This document shows, piece by piece, positions 16,770 to 24,174 of a stretch of 64,000 bases of DNA. The translations under genes were made by a program, and so were the position numbers. The first letter of the stretch is position 1. Each line of letters opens with the position of its first letter. This DNA comes from Mesorhizobium carmichaelinearum (GTDB lineage Bacteria > Pseudomonadota > Alphaproteobacteria > Rhizobiales > Rhizobiaceae). The DNA lies in NCBI RefSeq assembly GCF_900199455.1, contig NZ_FZQR01000015.1, positions 1-64,000 on the forward strand. The letters are read 5' to 3'. The notes under the pieces are model-generated. The model did no database searches. It saw only the letters and a program-made list of their open reading frames with translations, and was not told the origin of the DNA.

Positions 16770-18761
16770 ATGGTTGAAACCGGACATTTCGCCCTGGTCC
16801 TGGCGTTCGCGCTCTCACTGGTGCAGACGATCGTGCCGCTGTTCGGCGCGCGCCTCAACAACCAGCGGCTGATGGCTGTCGGCGGCCCTGTCACGATAAC
16901 CGGCTTTGCCCTGACGGCGCTGTCCTTTGTCGCCCTGGCGAGTGCCTACGCCAACTCCGATTTCTCCGTGGCGAGCGTCTGGGAAAACTCGCATTCGCTG
17001 CAGCCGATGATCTACAAGATCACCGGAACCTGGGGCAATCACGAAGGCTCGATGCTGCTCTGGGTGCTGATCCTGACCTTCTTCGGCGCGCTGGTCGCGG
17101 CTTTCGGCTCCAACCTGCCGGCGACGTTGCGCGCCAATGTGCTGGCCGTGCAGGGCGCCATCGGCGCTGCGTTCTTCCTGTTCATCCTGGCGACGTCGAA
17201 CCCCTTCATCCGGCTCAATCCGGCGCCGATCGAGGGCCGCGACCTCAACCCGGTCCTGCAGGATCTCGGCCTCGCCATTCATCCGCCGCTGCTCTATCTC
17301 GGCTATGTCGGCTTCTCGATCTGCTTTTCCTTCTCCGTCGCCGCCTTGATCGAGGGGCGTATCGATGCCTCCTGGGCGCGCTGGGTGCGGCCATGGACGC
17401 TGGTCGCCTGGATGTTCCTGACCGGCGGCATCGCCATGGGGTCGTACTGGGCCTACTACGAACTCGGCTGGGGCGGTTTCTGGTTCTGGGATCCGGTCGA
17501 GAACGCTTCCTTCATGCCGTGGCTGGCGGGCACCGCGCTGCTGCATTCGGCCATTGTCATGGAAAAGCGCTCGGCGCTGAAGATCTGGACGCTGCTGCTC
17601 GCCATCCTCACCTTTTCGCTGTCGCTGCTCGGCACCTTCCTGGTGCGTTCGGGTGTGCTGACTTCCGTTCACGCCTTCGCCACCGATCCGACGCGCGGCG
17701 TCTTCATCCTGTGCATCCTGACGCTGTTCATCGGCGGTTCGCTGGCGCTGTTTGCGATGCGCGCCTCGAGGCTGACGGCCGGCGGCCTGTTCCACCCGAT
17801 TTCGCGTGAAGGCGCGCTCGTCCTCAACAATCTGTTCCTGACCACAGCGACCGCCACGGTGCTCGTCGGCACGCTCTATCCGCTGGCGCTGGAGGCGCTC
17901 ACCGGCGACAAGATCTCGGTCGGAGCACCCTTCTTCGACCTGACCTTCGGCCCCTTGATGCTGCCCCTTCTGGCCCTGGTGCCGTTCGGCCCTCTGCTGG
18001 CCTGGAAGCGGGGCGACGTCTTCGCCGCATCGCAACGCCTGATGGCCGCCTTCGCTGTGGCGCTGGCGGCGATGCTGGTCACCGGCCTGTTTATCGACGG
18101 CGCGTCGGTGTTCGCCGCCCTCGGTATCGGCCTTGCCGTCTGGCTGGTTGTCGGCGCGCTCACAGACCTCGCCGTCAAGTCAGGCGTCGGATCGGTTGCA
18201 CCGGCCGTCATGTTCAGGCGCTTTGCCGGCCTGCCGCGCTCGGTCTTCGGCACCGCATTGGCTCATCTTGGCCTCGGCCTGACGTTGCTCGGCATCGTCG
18301 CCACGCTCTCCTTCGGCACCGAGAAGATCCTTAGCATGCGCGCCGGCGAGACGGTGGAACTGTCAGGCCATACGCTGCGTTTCGTCGGGCTTTATCCGGC
18401 GCAGGGGCCAAACTACAGCGAGGACCGTGGCCGCTTCGAGCTAATCGGTGTCAGCGGCAGTCCTGTCGGCGAGATCAGCTCCGCCAAGCGTTTCTATCCG
18501 GTGCGGCAGACGACGACGACGGAGTCCGGCATCAAGACCCTTGGTCTTTCCCAGCTCTACATTTCGCTTGGCGACGAAGCCAAGGACGGCTCCGTCGTGG
18601 TGCGCCTGTGGTGGAAACCGCTGGTGACGCTGATCTGGGGCGGCGGCCTGGTGATGATGGCTGGCGCTGCCATGTCGCTGATGGACAGGCGCCTGCGCGT
18701 CGGCGCGCCCTCGCGCCGGCGCAAGCAGGCGAGCGCCGCGGCGCCCGCAGTCCTGCCATGA
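16770..18761 (+). CDS. ccmF: Cytochrome c heme lyase subunit CcmF (CycK)
   Basis: 663 aa, about 15 membrane helices, full length for the family. Contains the tryptophan-rich WWD motif region (ELGWGGFWFWDPVENASF) facing the periplasm for heme handling, and conserved histidines such as those in NHEGSML and LLHSAI. Together with CcmH and CcmI it joins heme to apocytochrome c. Its TGA overlaps the ATG of ccmH (ATGA). Confidence 0.96.
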   Translation: MVETGHFALVLAFALSLVQTIVPLFGARLNNQRLMAVGGPVTITGFALTALSFVALASAYANSDFSVASVWENSHSLQPMIYKITGTWGNHEGSMLLWVLILTFFGALVAAFGSNLPATLRANVLAVQGAIGAAFFLFILATSNPFIRLNPAPIEGRDLNPVLQDLGLAIHPPLLYLGYVGFSICFSFSVAALIEGRIDASWARWVRPWTLVAWMFLTGGIAMGSYWAYYELGWGGFWFWDPVENASFMPWLAGTALLHSAIVMEKRSALKIWTLLLAILTFSLSLLGTFLVRSGVLTSVHAFATDPTRGVFILCILTLFIGGSLALFAMRASRLTAGGLFHPISREGALVLNNLFLTTATATVLVGTLYPLALEALTGDKISVGAPFFDLTFGPLMLPLLALVPFGPLLAWKRGDVFAASQRLMAAFAVALAAMLVTGLFIDGASVFAALGIGLAVWLVVGALTDLAVKSGVGSVAPAVMFRRFAGLPRSVFGTALAHLGLGLTLLGIVATLSFGTEKILSMRAGETVELSGHTLRFVGLYPAQGPNYSEDRGRFELIGVSGSPVGEISSAKRFYPVRQTTTTESGIKTLGLSQLYISLGDEAKDGSVVVRLWWKPLVTLIWGGGLVMMAGAAMSLMDRRLRVGAPSRRRKQASAAAPAVLP

Positions 18762-19219
18762 AGGCAAGGTTCTCCGCCGCGTTGCTCGTCCTGATGCTGG
18801 TGCTCGGCTTTGCCGGCACCGCGCTGGCGGTGAAGCCTGACGAAATGCTGGCCGATCCGGCGCTTGAGGCGCGGGCGCGGGCGCTGTCGGAAGGCCTGCG
18901 CTGCATGGTTTGCCAGAACCAGTCGATCGACGAATCCGACGCCGACCTTGCCCGCGATCTGCGCATCCTGGTGCGCCAGCGCCTCGTCGCCGGCGATACC
19001 GACCAGCAGGTGATGGACTATGTCGTTTCCCGCTACGGCGAGTTCGTGCTGCTGAAGCCGCGTTTCGACCTGCGCAACGCCCTGCTTTGGGGCACGCCGG
19101 CGATCCTGCTTTTTGCCGGCGGCATCTTCATCGTGCTTAGCGCGCGGTCGCGTCGCCCGGTATCGACAGCGCTTTCGGCGGAGGAGCAGGCGGCGCTGGA
19201 CAAGATGCTGGGCGATTAA
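18758..19219 (+). CDS. ccmH: Cytochrome c maturation protein CcmH (CycL)
   Basis: 153 aa from ATG 18758 (overlaps the ccmF stop codon as ATGA). Signal peptide, then the redox motif LRCMVCQNQS (LRCxxCQNQ) that reduces the apocytochrome CxxCH cysteines, and a C-terminal membrane helix (about 105-125). Last gene of the ccmIEFH operon. Its stop TAA (19217-19219) overlaps the stop of the convergent toxin gene. Confidence 0.95.
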   Translation: MKARFSAALLVLMLVLGFAGTALAVKPDEMLADPALEARARALSEGLRCMVCQNQSIDESDADLARDLRILVRQRLVAGDTDQQVMDYVVSRYGEFVLLKPRFDLRNALLWGTPAILLFAGGIFIVLSARSRRPVSTALSAEEQAALDKMLGD

Positions 19220-19524
19220 TTCGGCCATTCCTCCGGCGGCCAATCCCGCGACGTGTGAACGACGTGCAGGATAACAACGCTCTCGCGGCCGCCGATCGGC
19301 CGCAACTCATAGGCAATGATGTAGGGCAGGCGGCTGATGGGCTTCTCATAAGTGCCTGTTACCCGGCCAGGCCGGCCCGTCGCCATGTCGCCAAGACCTC
19401 GGCCCGTGTCACGAATGCGATCCGCGAGGCGTCTGGCAGCGGCAGGGTTGTCTCGCGCGATGAAGGCGACTTGCCGTTTAATGTCATCCAGCGCGTCTCG
19501 CGACCAGGTGACGAAACGCTTCAC
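19216..19524 (-). CDS. parE: ParE/RelE-superfamily toxin
   Basis: 102 aa. Family features: N-terminal FVTWSRDALDDIKRQVAFIARDNPAAARRLADRI, then a beta-rich C-terminus (YIIAYELR...VVILHVVHTSRDW). ParE toxins poison DNA gyrase; RelE-type relatives cleave mRNA, so the target is not certain. It follows its antitoxin gene with ATGA overlap and ends tail-to-tail with ccmH; the two stop codons share the TTAA palindrome. Symbol by family only. Confidence 0.85.
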   Translation of the reverse strand: MKRFVTWSRDALDDIKRQVAFIARDNPAAARRLADRIRDTGRGLGDMATGRPGRVTGTYEKPISRLPYIIAYELRPIGGRESVVILHVVHTSRDWPPEEWPN

Positions 19525-19790
19525 CTATTGCCTCTGCGATCGGCTTCCGCCGCCTCGATAACGGCATCGATTTCCGCCATGGCATCGTCGTGAGGCACGA
19601 CCCGGCCAGCCGCCGCATCGGCCATGCCACGTTTGATGCCTTCGATGATCTCCAGTTCGCGGTCGACATAGGCTGAAACCGCCTCAGCAGCGAGGAAGGA
19701 TTTGCTGCGGCGGGTGTCGGCGGCGATCCTTTCAAGCTTCAGCTTGGTTTCGGATGAAACGCGAATTGTCATGGTGGTGCTGGTCGTCAT
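19521..19790 (-). CDS. parD: ParD/CopG-type ribbon-helix-helix antitoxin
   Basis: 89 aa from ATG 19790 (MTTSTTMTIRVSSETKLKL); a second in-frame ATG is six codons in. Ribbon-helix-helix DNA-binding N-terminus, then a C-terminal toxin-neutralising helix. Its stop overlaps the toxin start (ATGA). Autorepression through the dyad at 19810-19821 is likely. An upstream in-frame extension to 20057 is the shadow of other sequence and is rejected. Confidence 0.87.
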   Translation of the reverse strand: MTTSTTMTIRVSSETKLKLERIAADTRRSKSFLAAEAVSAYVDRELEIIEGIKRGMADAAAGRVVPHDDAMAEIDAVIEAAEADRRGNR

Positions 19791-19809
19791 GGTGAAAGCC
19801 TTGTGTTGA

Positions 19810-19821
19810 GTTGTGTACAAC
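19810..19821 (-). promoter_or_regulatory. Probable operator of the parDE-like module
   Basis: Inverted repeat GTTGT-GT-ACAAC about 20 bp before the antitoxin start, overlapping an AT-rich TATGTT (minus strand) that could be the -10 element. Confidence 0.5.
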
Positions 19822-19986
19822 ATAAGGCAGCATGGGGGCGCCAACAAGGATTTGTGCACGGTCATTGCCGCCAACATTACCAAAGATTCATGTGTCGGAA
19901 ATGGCGCTGTAATGTGCGCCTCTCTAAGTCTCACTCCCCGAGGATGCCGATCAAGCAGCGTCCGTTTGAAAGAGGATAAGAGACCC

Positions 19987-21540
19987 ATGAATATTGCCCC
20001 CAATTCATATTCCCGCACCCGCAAGCGTCTTCTGGCCGCCGCCGCTTCCGTCGCCATTGCCGGCGCGATCGGCGTTGGCGCGCTGGCCAGCGGAACCAGC
20101 CCCGTTCTGGCCGATGCCGTGCGTGTCGAGGCGCCTCAGGTGCAAGGCTTCGCTGACGTCGTCGAGCGCGTTTCGCCGGCCGTGGTCAGCGTCAAGGTGA
20201 AGGCCAAGATCCAGCCGACCGCCGATGATGGCTCCGATGACCAGGACGGCTTCGACAACCTTCCCAACAATCCGCAGCTGCGCCGCTTCTTCAAGGAATT
20301 CCGCGGCTTCGGTGACCAGAACGGCCAGAATGACGACGGTCATCGCCGCTTCGGTCACCGCGACCGCGGCAACAACGACCAGCCGCGCCCGGTGGCGCAG
20401 GGTTCCGGCTTCTTCATCTCCGAGGACGGCTACCTCGTCACCAACAACCATGTCGTCGAGGAAGGCACCGCTTTCACCGTGGTGACTAGCGACGGCAAGG
20501 AACTCGATGCCAAGCTTGTCGGCACCGATCCGCGCACCGACCTTGCCGTGCTCAAGGTCGATGGTGGCGGCAAGTTCACCTATGTCGATTTCGCCGACGA
20601 TTCCAAGGTTCGCGTCGGCGACTGGGTCGTGGCCGTCGGCAATCCGTTCGGCCTCGGCGGTACCGTCACCGCCGGCATCGTCTCGGCGCGTGGCCGTGAC
20701 ATCGGCGCCGGCCCCTATGATGATTTCCTGCAGATCGACGCCTCGGTCAACCGCGGCAATTCGGGCGGCCCGACCTTCAACCTCAACGGCCAGGTGGTCG
20801 GCATCAACACGGCGATCTTCTCGCCCTCCGGCGGCAGCGTCGGTATCGCCTTCGACATTCCTGCCTCGACCGCCAAGCAGGTTGTCGAAGACCTGATGAA
20901 GAACGGTGCGGTGCAGCGCGGCTGGCTCGGCGTCGAAATCCAGCCGGTTACCTCCGACATCGCCGAATCGCTCGGTCTGAAGTCCAACAACGGCGCCTTG
21001 GTGTCGAGCGCCCAGGACGATGGCCCCGGCAAGAAGGCCGGCATCGCGGCTGGCGACGTCATCACCCAGGTCGAGGGCAAGGATGTCGCTTCGCCGAAGG
21101 AACTCGCCCGCCTGATCGGCGCCTATTCGCCGGGCAAGTCGGTTGACGTCACCGTCTGGCGCGACGGCAAGAGCCAGACGATCAAGGTCGATCTCGGCAA
21201 GCTGCCGGCCAGCGATAAGCAGGCCTCGAACGACCAGCAGCAGCAGCCCGCTGCTCCGGCCAAGCCCGACACGCTGGCCGATCTCGGCCTCACCGTCACC
21301 AAGTCCGAAAACGGCAAGGGTCTGGTGGTGACCGATGTCGATCCTGACAGCGCTGCCGCCGACCGCGGCATCCAGCCGGGCGACATCATCACCGCGGTCA
21401 ATTCGAACGAGGTGAGCGGCACCGACGACGTCACCAAGGCGATGACCGACGCGGTGAAGGCCGGCCGCAAGGCGGTCTTGATGCAGATCACCCGCGACAA
21501 CAACAACCGTTTCGTCGCGCTGCCCGTCGCCAAGGGCTGA
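19987..21540 (+). CDS. degP: Periplasmic serine endoprotease DegP/HtrA (Do-like)
   Basis: 517 aa from ATG 19987. Signal peptide or anchor (residues 12-43), trypsin-like domain with catalytic triad His155 (TNNHVVEEG), Asp185 (TDLAVLKV) and Ser259 (RGNSGGP), then two PDZ domains (about 285-375 and 410-510). An acidic, glycine- and asparagine-rich insert at about 78-135 corresponds to the flexible LA loop of DegP, longer than usual. Envelope protein quality control. The following two-component genes and glnE on the same strand are a conserved rhizobial neighbourhood, but a terminator at 21640-21669 separates degP from them. Confidence 0.94.
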   Translation: MNIAPNSYSRTRKRLLAAAASVAIAGAIGVGALASGTSPVLADAVRVEAPQVQGFADVVERVSPAVVSVKVKAKIQPTADDGSDDQDGFDNLPNNPQLRRFFKEFRGFGDQNGQNDDGHRRFGHRDRGNNDQPRPVAQGSGFFISEDGYLVTNNHVVEEGTAFTVVTSDGKELDAKLVGTDPRTDLAVLKVDGGGKFTYVDFADDSKVRVGDWVVAVGNPFGLGGTVTAGIVSARGRDIGAGPYDDFLQIDASVNRGNSGGPTFNLNGQVVGINTAIFSPSGGSVGIAFDIPASTAKQVVEDLMKNGAVQRGWLGVEIQPVTSDIAESLGLKSNNGALVSSAQDDGPGKKAGIAAGDVITQVEGKDVASPKELARLIGAYSPGKSVDVTVWRDGKSQTIKVDLGKLPASDKQASNDQQQQPAAPAKPDTLADLGLTVTKSENGKGLVVTDVDPDSAAADRGIQPGDIITAVNSNEVSGTDDVTKAMTDAVKAGRKAVLMQITRDNNNRFVALPVAKG

Positions 21541-21639
21541 CAACGACTTTTCCGGTGCTGCGGTTTCAAACACCCCCGAGCCGCCGCATGGGAAAGCATG
21601 GAGCCGGGTACGTTAGTCAGTCATCGTGCTCTCCTCCAG

Positions 21640-21669
21640 CGGCAGCGGGCCTCCCATCGCCCGCTGCCG
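21640..21669 (+). terminator. Intrinsic terminator after degP
   Basis: Perfect 11-bp stem CGGCAGCGGGC / GCCCGCTGCCG with an 8-nt loop, followed by CACATTTTG. About 100 bp after the degP stop. The rest of the 350-bp gap (21541-21893) shows no gene. Confidence 0.75.
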
Positions 21670-21893
21670 CACATTTTGAAAGCCGCCCAAAAACGCTCCC
21701 TCGGGCTGGGCCGAGAGGATGTGGTGATTGCAGGATCATGCCCCGAAACAGGCTTGTCGGGGATGAAGACAACCAGAGAACAAGATTTTATCGCGCGCGA
21801 TCTCGATCATCTTGATCGCGACGTGCTTTGGCAAAGGCTAAAATGCAGATGCCGGCTACTCAACCTTCCAGCGAAATCGCGTATAACGGCCCT

Positions 21894-22568
21894 ATGAAGA
21901 TTCTCGTCATAGAAGACGATCGGGAGGCTGCGGATTATCTGCAGAAAGCCTTCGCCGAGGCAGGTCATACCGCGCATGTCGCCGGTGACGGCGAAACCGG
22001 TTTCGCGCTTGCCGATGCCGGCGACTATGACGTGATGGTCATCGACCGGATGATGCCGCGCCGCGACGGCTTGTCGGTCATTGCCGGCCTTCGCTCCCGC
22101 GGCAACACCACGCCGGTGCTGATCCTGTCGGCGCTGGGCGAGGTCGATGACCGGGTCACCGGCCTGCGCGCCGGCGGCGACGATTATCTGACCAAGCCCT
22201 ATGCCTTTTCCGAGCTTCTGGCTCGCGTCGAGGTGTTGAACCGCCGCGCCAGCGCCAAGGAGGCCGAAACCGTCTACCGGGTTGGCGACCTTGAACTCGA
22301 CCGGCTGTCGCATTCGGTCCGCCGGGCGGCGCGCGAGATCACGCTGCAGCCGCGCGAATTCCGCTTGCTTGAATATCTGATGCGCCATGCCGGCCAGGTG
22401 GTGACGCGCACCATGCTGCTCGAAAATGTCTGGGATTATCATTTCGATCCGCAGACCAATGTCATCGATGTCCATGTCTCGCGGTTGCGCGGCAAGATCG
22501 AAAAGGGCTTCGACAAGCCGATCCTGCATACGGTTCGCGGCGCCGGCTACATGCTGAAGGGCGGCTAG
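21894..22568 (+). CDS. OmpR-family response regulator
   Basis: 224 aa from ATG 21894 (MKILVIEDDRE); a TTG at 21828 in the same frame would add 22 residues without family similarity. Receiver with acidic residues Glu7-Asp9, phospho-acceptor Asp51 (VIDRMMPRRDG) and Lys101 (YLTKPY); winged-helix domain 125-222. Cognate kinase is encoded 133 bp downstream. Located between degP and glnE; probably an envelope or metal stress regulator, function not established from sequence. Confidence 0.92.
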   Translation: MKILVIEDDREAADYLQKAFAEAGHTAHVAGDGETGFALADAGDYDVMVIDRMMPRRDGLSVIAGLRSRGNTTPVLILSALGEVDDRVTGLRAGGDDYLTKPYAFSELLARVEVLNRRASAKEAETVYRVGDLELDRLSHSVRRAAREITLQPREFRLLEYLMRHAGQVVTRTMLLENVWDYHFDPQTNVIDVHVSRLRGKIEKGFDKPILHTVRGAGYMLKGG

Positions 22569-22637
22569 AGCATGACCCCGAAAAGTGGGAACCGGTTTTC
22601 TCGGACAAACGGTTCCGTTTGTCCAGAGGTCATGCTC
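22568..22637. repeat. Palindromic intergenic repeat, family A copy 1
   Basis: Ends GAGCATGACC / GGTCATGCTC are perfect inverted repeats; inside is CCCGAAAAGTGGGAACCGG and a 9-bp stem GGACAAACG / CGTTTGTCC. Starts at the last base of the response-regulator stop codon. Related copies at 44351-44393, 50831-50870 and 57815-57858. Confidence 0.85.
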
Positions 22638-22650
22638 CAACAACAAAGAG

Positions 22651-22693
22651 CTAGATCAGCATGACGATTCGACCAATCGTCATGCTGATCTAG
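22651..22693. repeat. Perfect 19-bp inverted repeat between regulator and kinase genes
   Basis: Arms 22651-22669 and 22675-22693 are exact reverse complements (start CTAGATCAGCATGACG), separated by 5 nt. It follows copy 1 of family A by 13 bp and ends 8 bp before the kinase start codon, so the hairpin would cover the kinase ribosome-binding site in the mRNA. Confidence 0.88.
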
Positions 22694-22701
22694 GCGACAG
22701 C

Positions 22702-24174
22702 ATGGCTCTTTCCGTGCCGGCCATCATGAAGACGACGGCAGCGCGGCTTTCGGCGCTTTATTTCCTGCTTTTCGCGCTGTGCGCCGTGCTGCTGGTCTTC
22801 TACATGACGTCGCTGTCAGCGAGCATGCTGACCGGGCAGACGCAGGACACGATCAATGATGAGATAATAGGCTTGGCCCGCGCCTACAAAAAGGGTGGCC
22901 TGCCGTTGCTGGTGCGCGTGGTCGAAAACCGCTCCCGCCAGCCTGGCGCCAACCTCTATCTGATCGCCGACACCAATGGCCAGATCCTGACCGGCAATGT
23001 GCAGGCCCTGGAACCGGGTGTGATCGATACCGAGGGCTGGACGACTGAGCCGTTCTCCTACAAGCGCTTCGGCGAAGGTGAGCTTGATCGTTTGCGCAGT
23101 GGAGCGTCCGACCCGACGCCATCCCCTTCAGACGATGCGGCGCAAACAGAGGGCGAGAAAGGTCACAACGCCATTGCGCTGGTGCTGCGGCTGCCCAATC
23201 AGATGATCCTGCTGGTCGGCCGCGATCTTGGCGAACCGGAGCGTTTTCGCGCCGTTATCCGCCGCGCCCTGATGCTGGCGCTCGGCATGATGGGGCTCGG
23301 CGGACTGCTAATCTGGTTCTTTGTCGGCCGCGCCGCGCTGAAGCGCATCGACAGCGTGTCGGAGGCCAGCCGCCGCATCATGGGTGGTGATCTCTCGGGC
23401 CGACTGCCGGTGACCGGCGCCGGCGACGAGTTCGACCGGCTTTCGGAAAACCTCAATTCCATGCTGGCCAGGATCGCCACGCTCAACGAAGGCCTGAAGC
23501 AGGTTTCCGATAACATCGCGCATGATCTGAAGACGCCGCTGACCCGGCTGCGCAACCGGGCCGAAGCGACGCTTGCCGGCAAGCATAAACCGGCCGACTA
23601 CCGCCAGGCGCTCGAAGGCACCATCACCGAGTCCGATCAGCTGATAAAGACTTTCAACGCCATCCTGATGATCTCCAGGCTGGAGGCCGGATATTCGTCC
23701 GAACACACCAACCGCGTCGATCTGGCGGCGGCCGTACGTGATGTCGTCGAACTCTACGAACCGGTGGCGGAAGAGGCTGGCGTTTCGCTCGAAGCCGAAG
23801 TGAATGGTGCTTTTCTCGTCGACGGCAACCGCGAGCTGATCGGCCAGGCGTTGTCCAACATCGTTGACAATGCGATCAAATATTCGACGGACTCCACCTC
23901 CAAGCCGGCGGTTCGTGTCATGCTTGAGCGGACACATGGCGAGATCCGGCTTTGTGTCGCCGACAACGGCCAGGGCATTCCGGACGATGCCGATCGCGCC
24001 CGGGCAACTGAACGTTTCGTGCGGCTGGAGAAGAGCCGTTCGCAGCCGGGTTCCGGGCTTGGCCTCAGCCTCGCCAAGGCGGTCATGACCTTTCACTATG
24101 GACGGCTTGATCTCCTGCCTGGCAATCCAGGACTATCCGTGGTCATGAGTTTCCCCGCACGGGAGGATCACTGA
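22702..24174 (+). CDS. Membrane sensor histidine kinase
   Basis: 490 aa from ATG 22702 (MALSVPAIMKTTAARLS); ATG 22726 is an alternative. Membrane helices near residues 18-38 and 195-215 border a periplasmic domain; HAMP; H-box NIAHDLKTPLTRLRNR; N-box LSNIVDNAIKYS; G1 DNGQGIPDD; G2 GSGLGLSLAKAV. Partner of the response regulator upstream. Stop codon overlaps the glnE start (TGATG). Confidence 0.93.
   Translation: MALSVPAIMKTTAARLSALYFLLFALCAVLLVFYMTSLSASMLTGQTQDTINDEIIGLARAYKKGGLPLLVRVVENRSRQPGANLYLIADTNGQILTGNVQALEPGVIDTEGWTTEPFSYKRFGEGELDRLRSGASDPTPSPSDDAAQTEGEKGHNAIALVLRLPNQMILLVGRDLGEPERFRAVIRRALMLALGMMGLGGLLIWFFVGRAALKRIDSVSEASRRIMGGDLSGRLPVTGAGDEFDRLSENLNSMLARIATLNEGLKQVSDNIAHDLKTPLTRLRNRAEATLAGKHKPADYRQALEGTITESDQLIKTFNAILMISRLEAGYSSEHTNRVDLAAAVRDVVELYEPVAEEAGVSLEAEVNGAFLVDGNRELIGQALSNIVDNAIKYSTDSTSKPAVRVMLERTHGEIRLCVADNGQGIPDDADRARATERFVRLEKSRSQPGSGLGLSLAKAVMTFHYGRLDLLPGNPGLSVVMSFPAREDH

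Noticed and set aside
16815..18035. 406-codon frame opposite ccmF
   Set aside because: Composition is charged and repetitive (Glu, Gln, Arg-rich) as expected for the shadow of a membrane protein; ccmF is certain.
19791..20057. N-terminal extension of the ParD-like antitoxin
   Set aside because: It crosses the promoter dyad and has no ribbon-helix-helix features; ATG 19790 gives the normal family length.
20005..21573. 522-codon frame opposite degP
   Set aside because: DegP triad and PDZ domains are clear on the plus strand.
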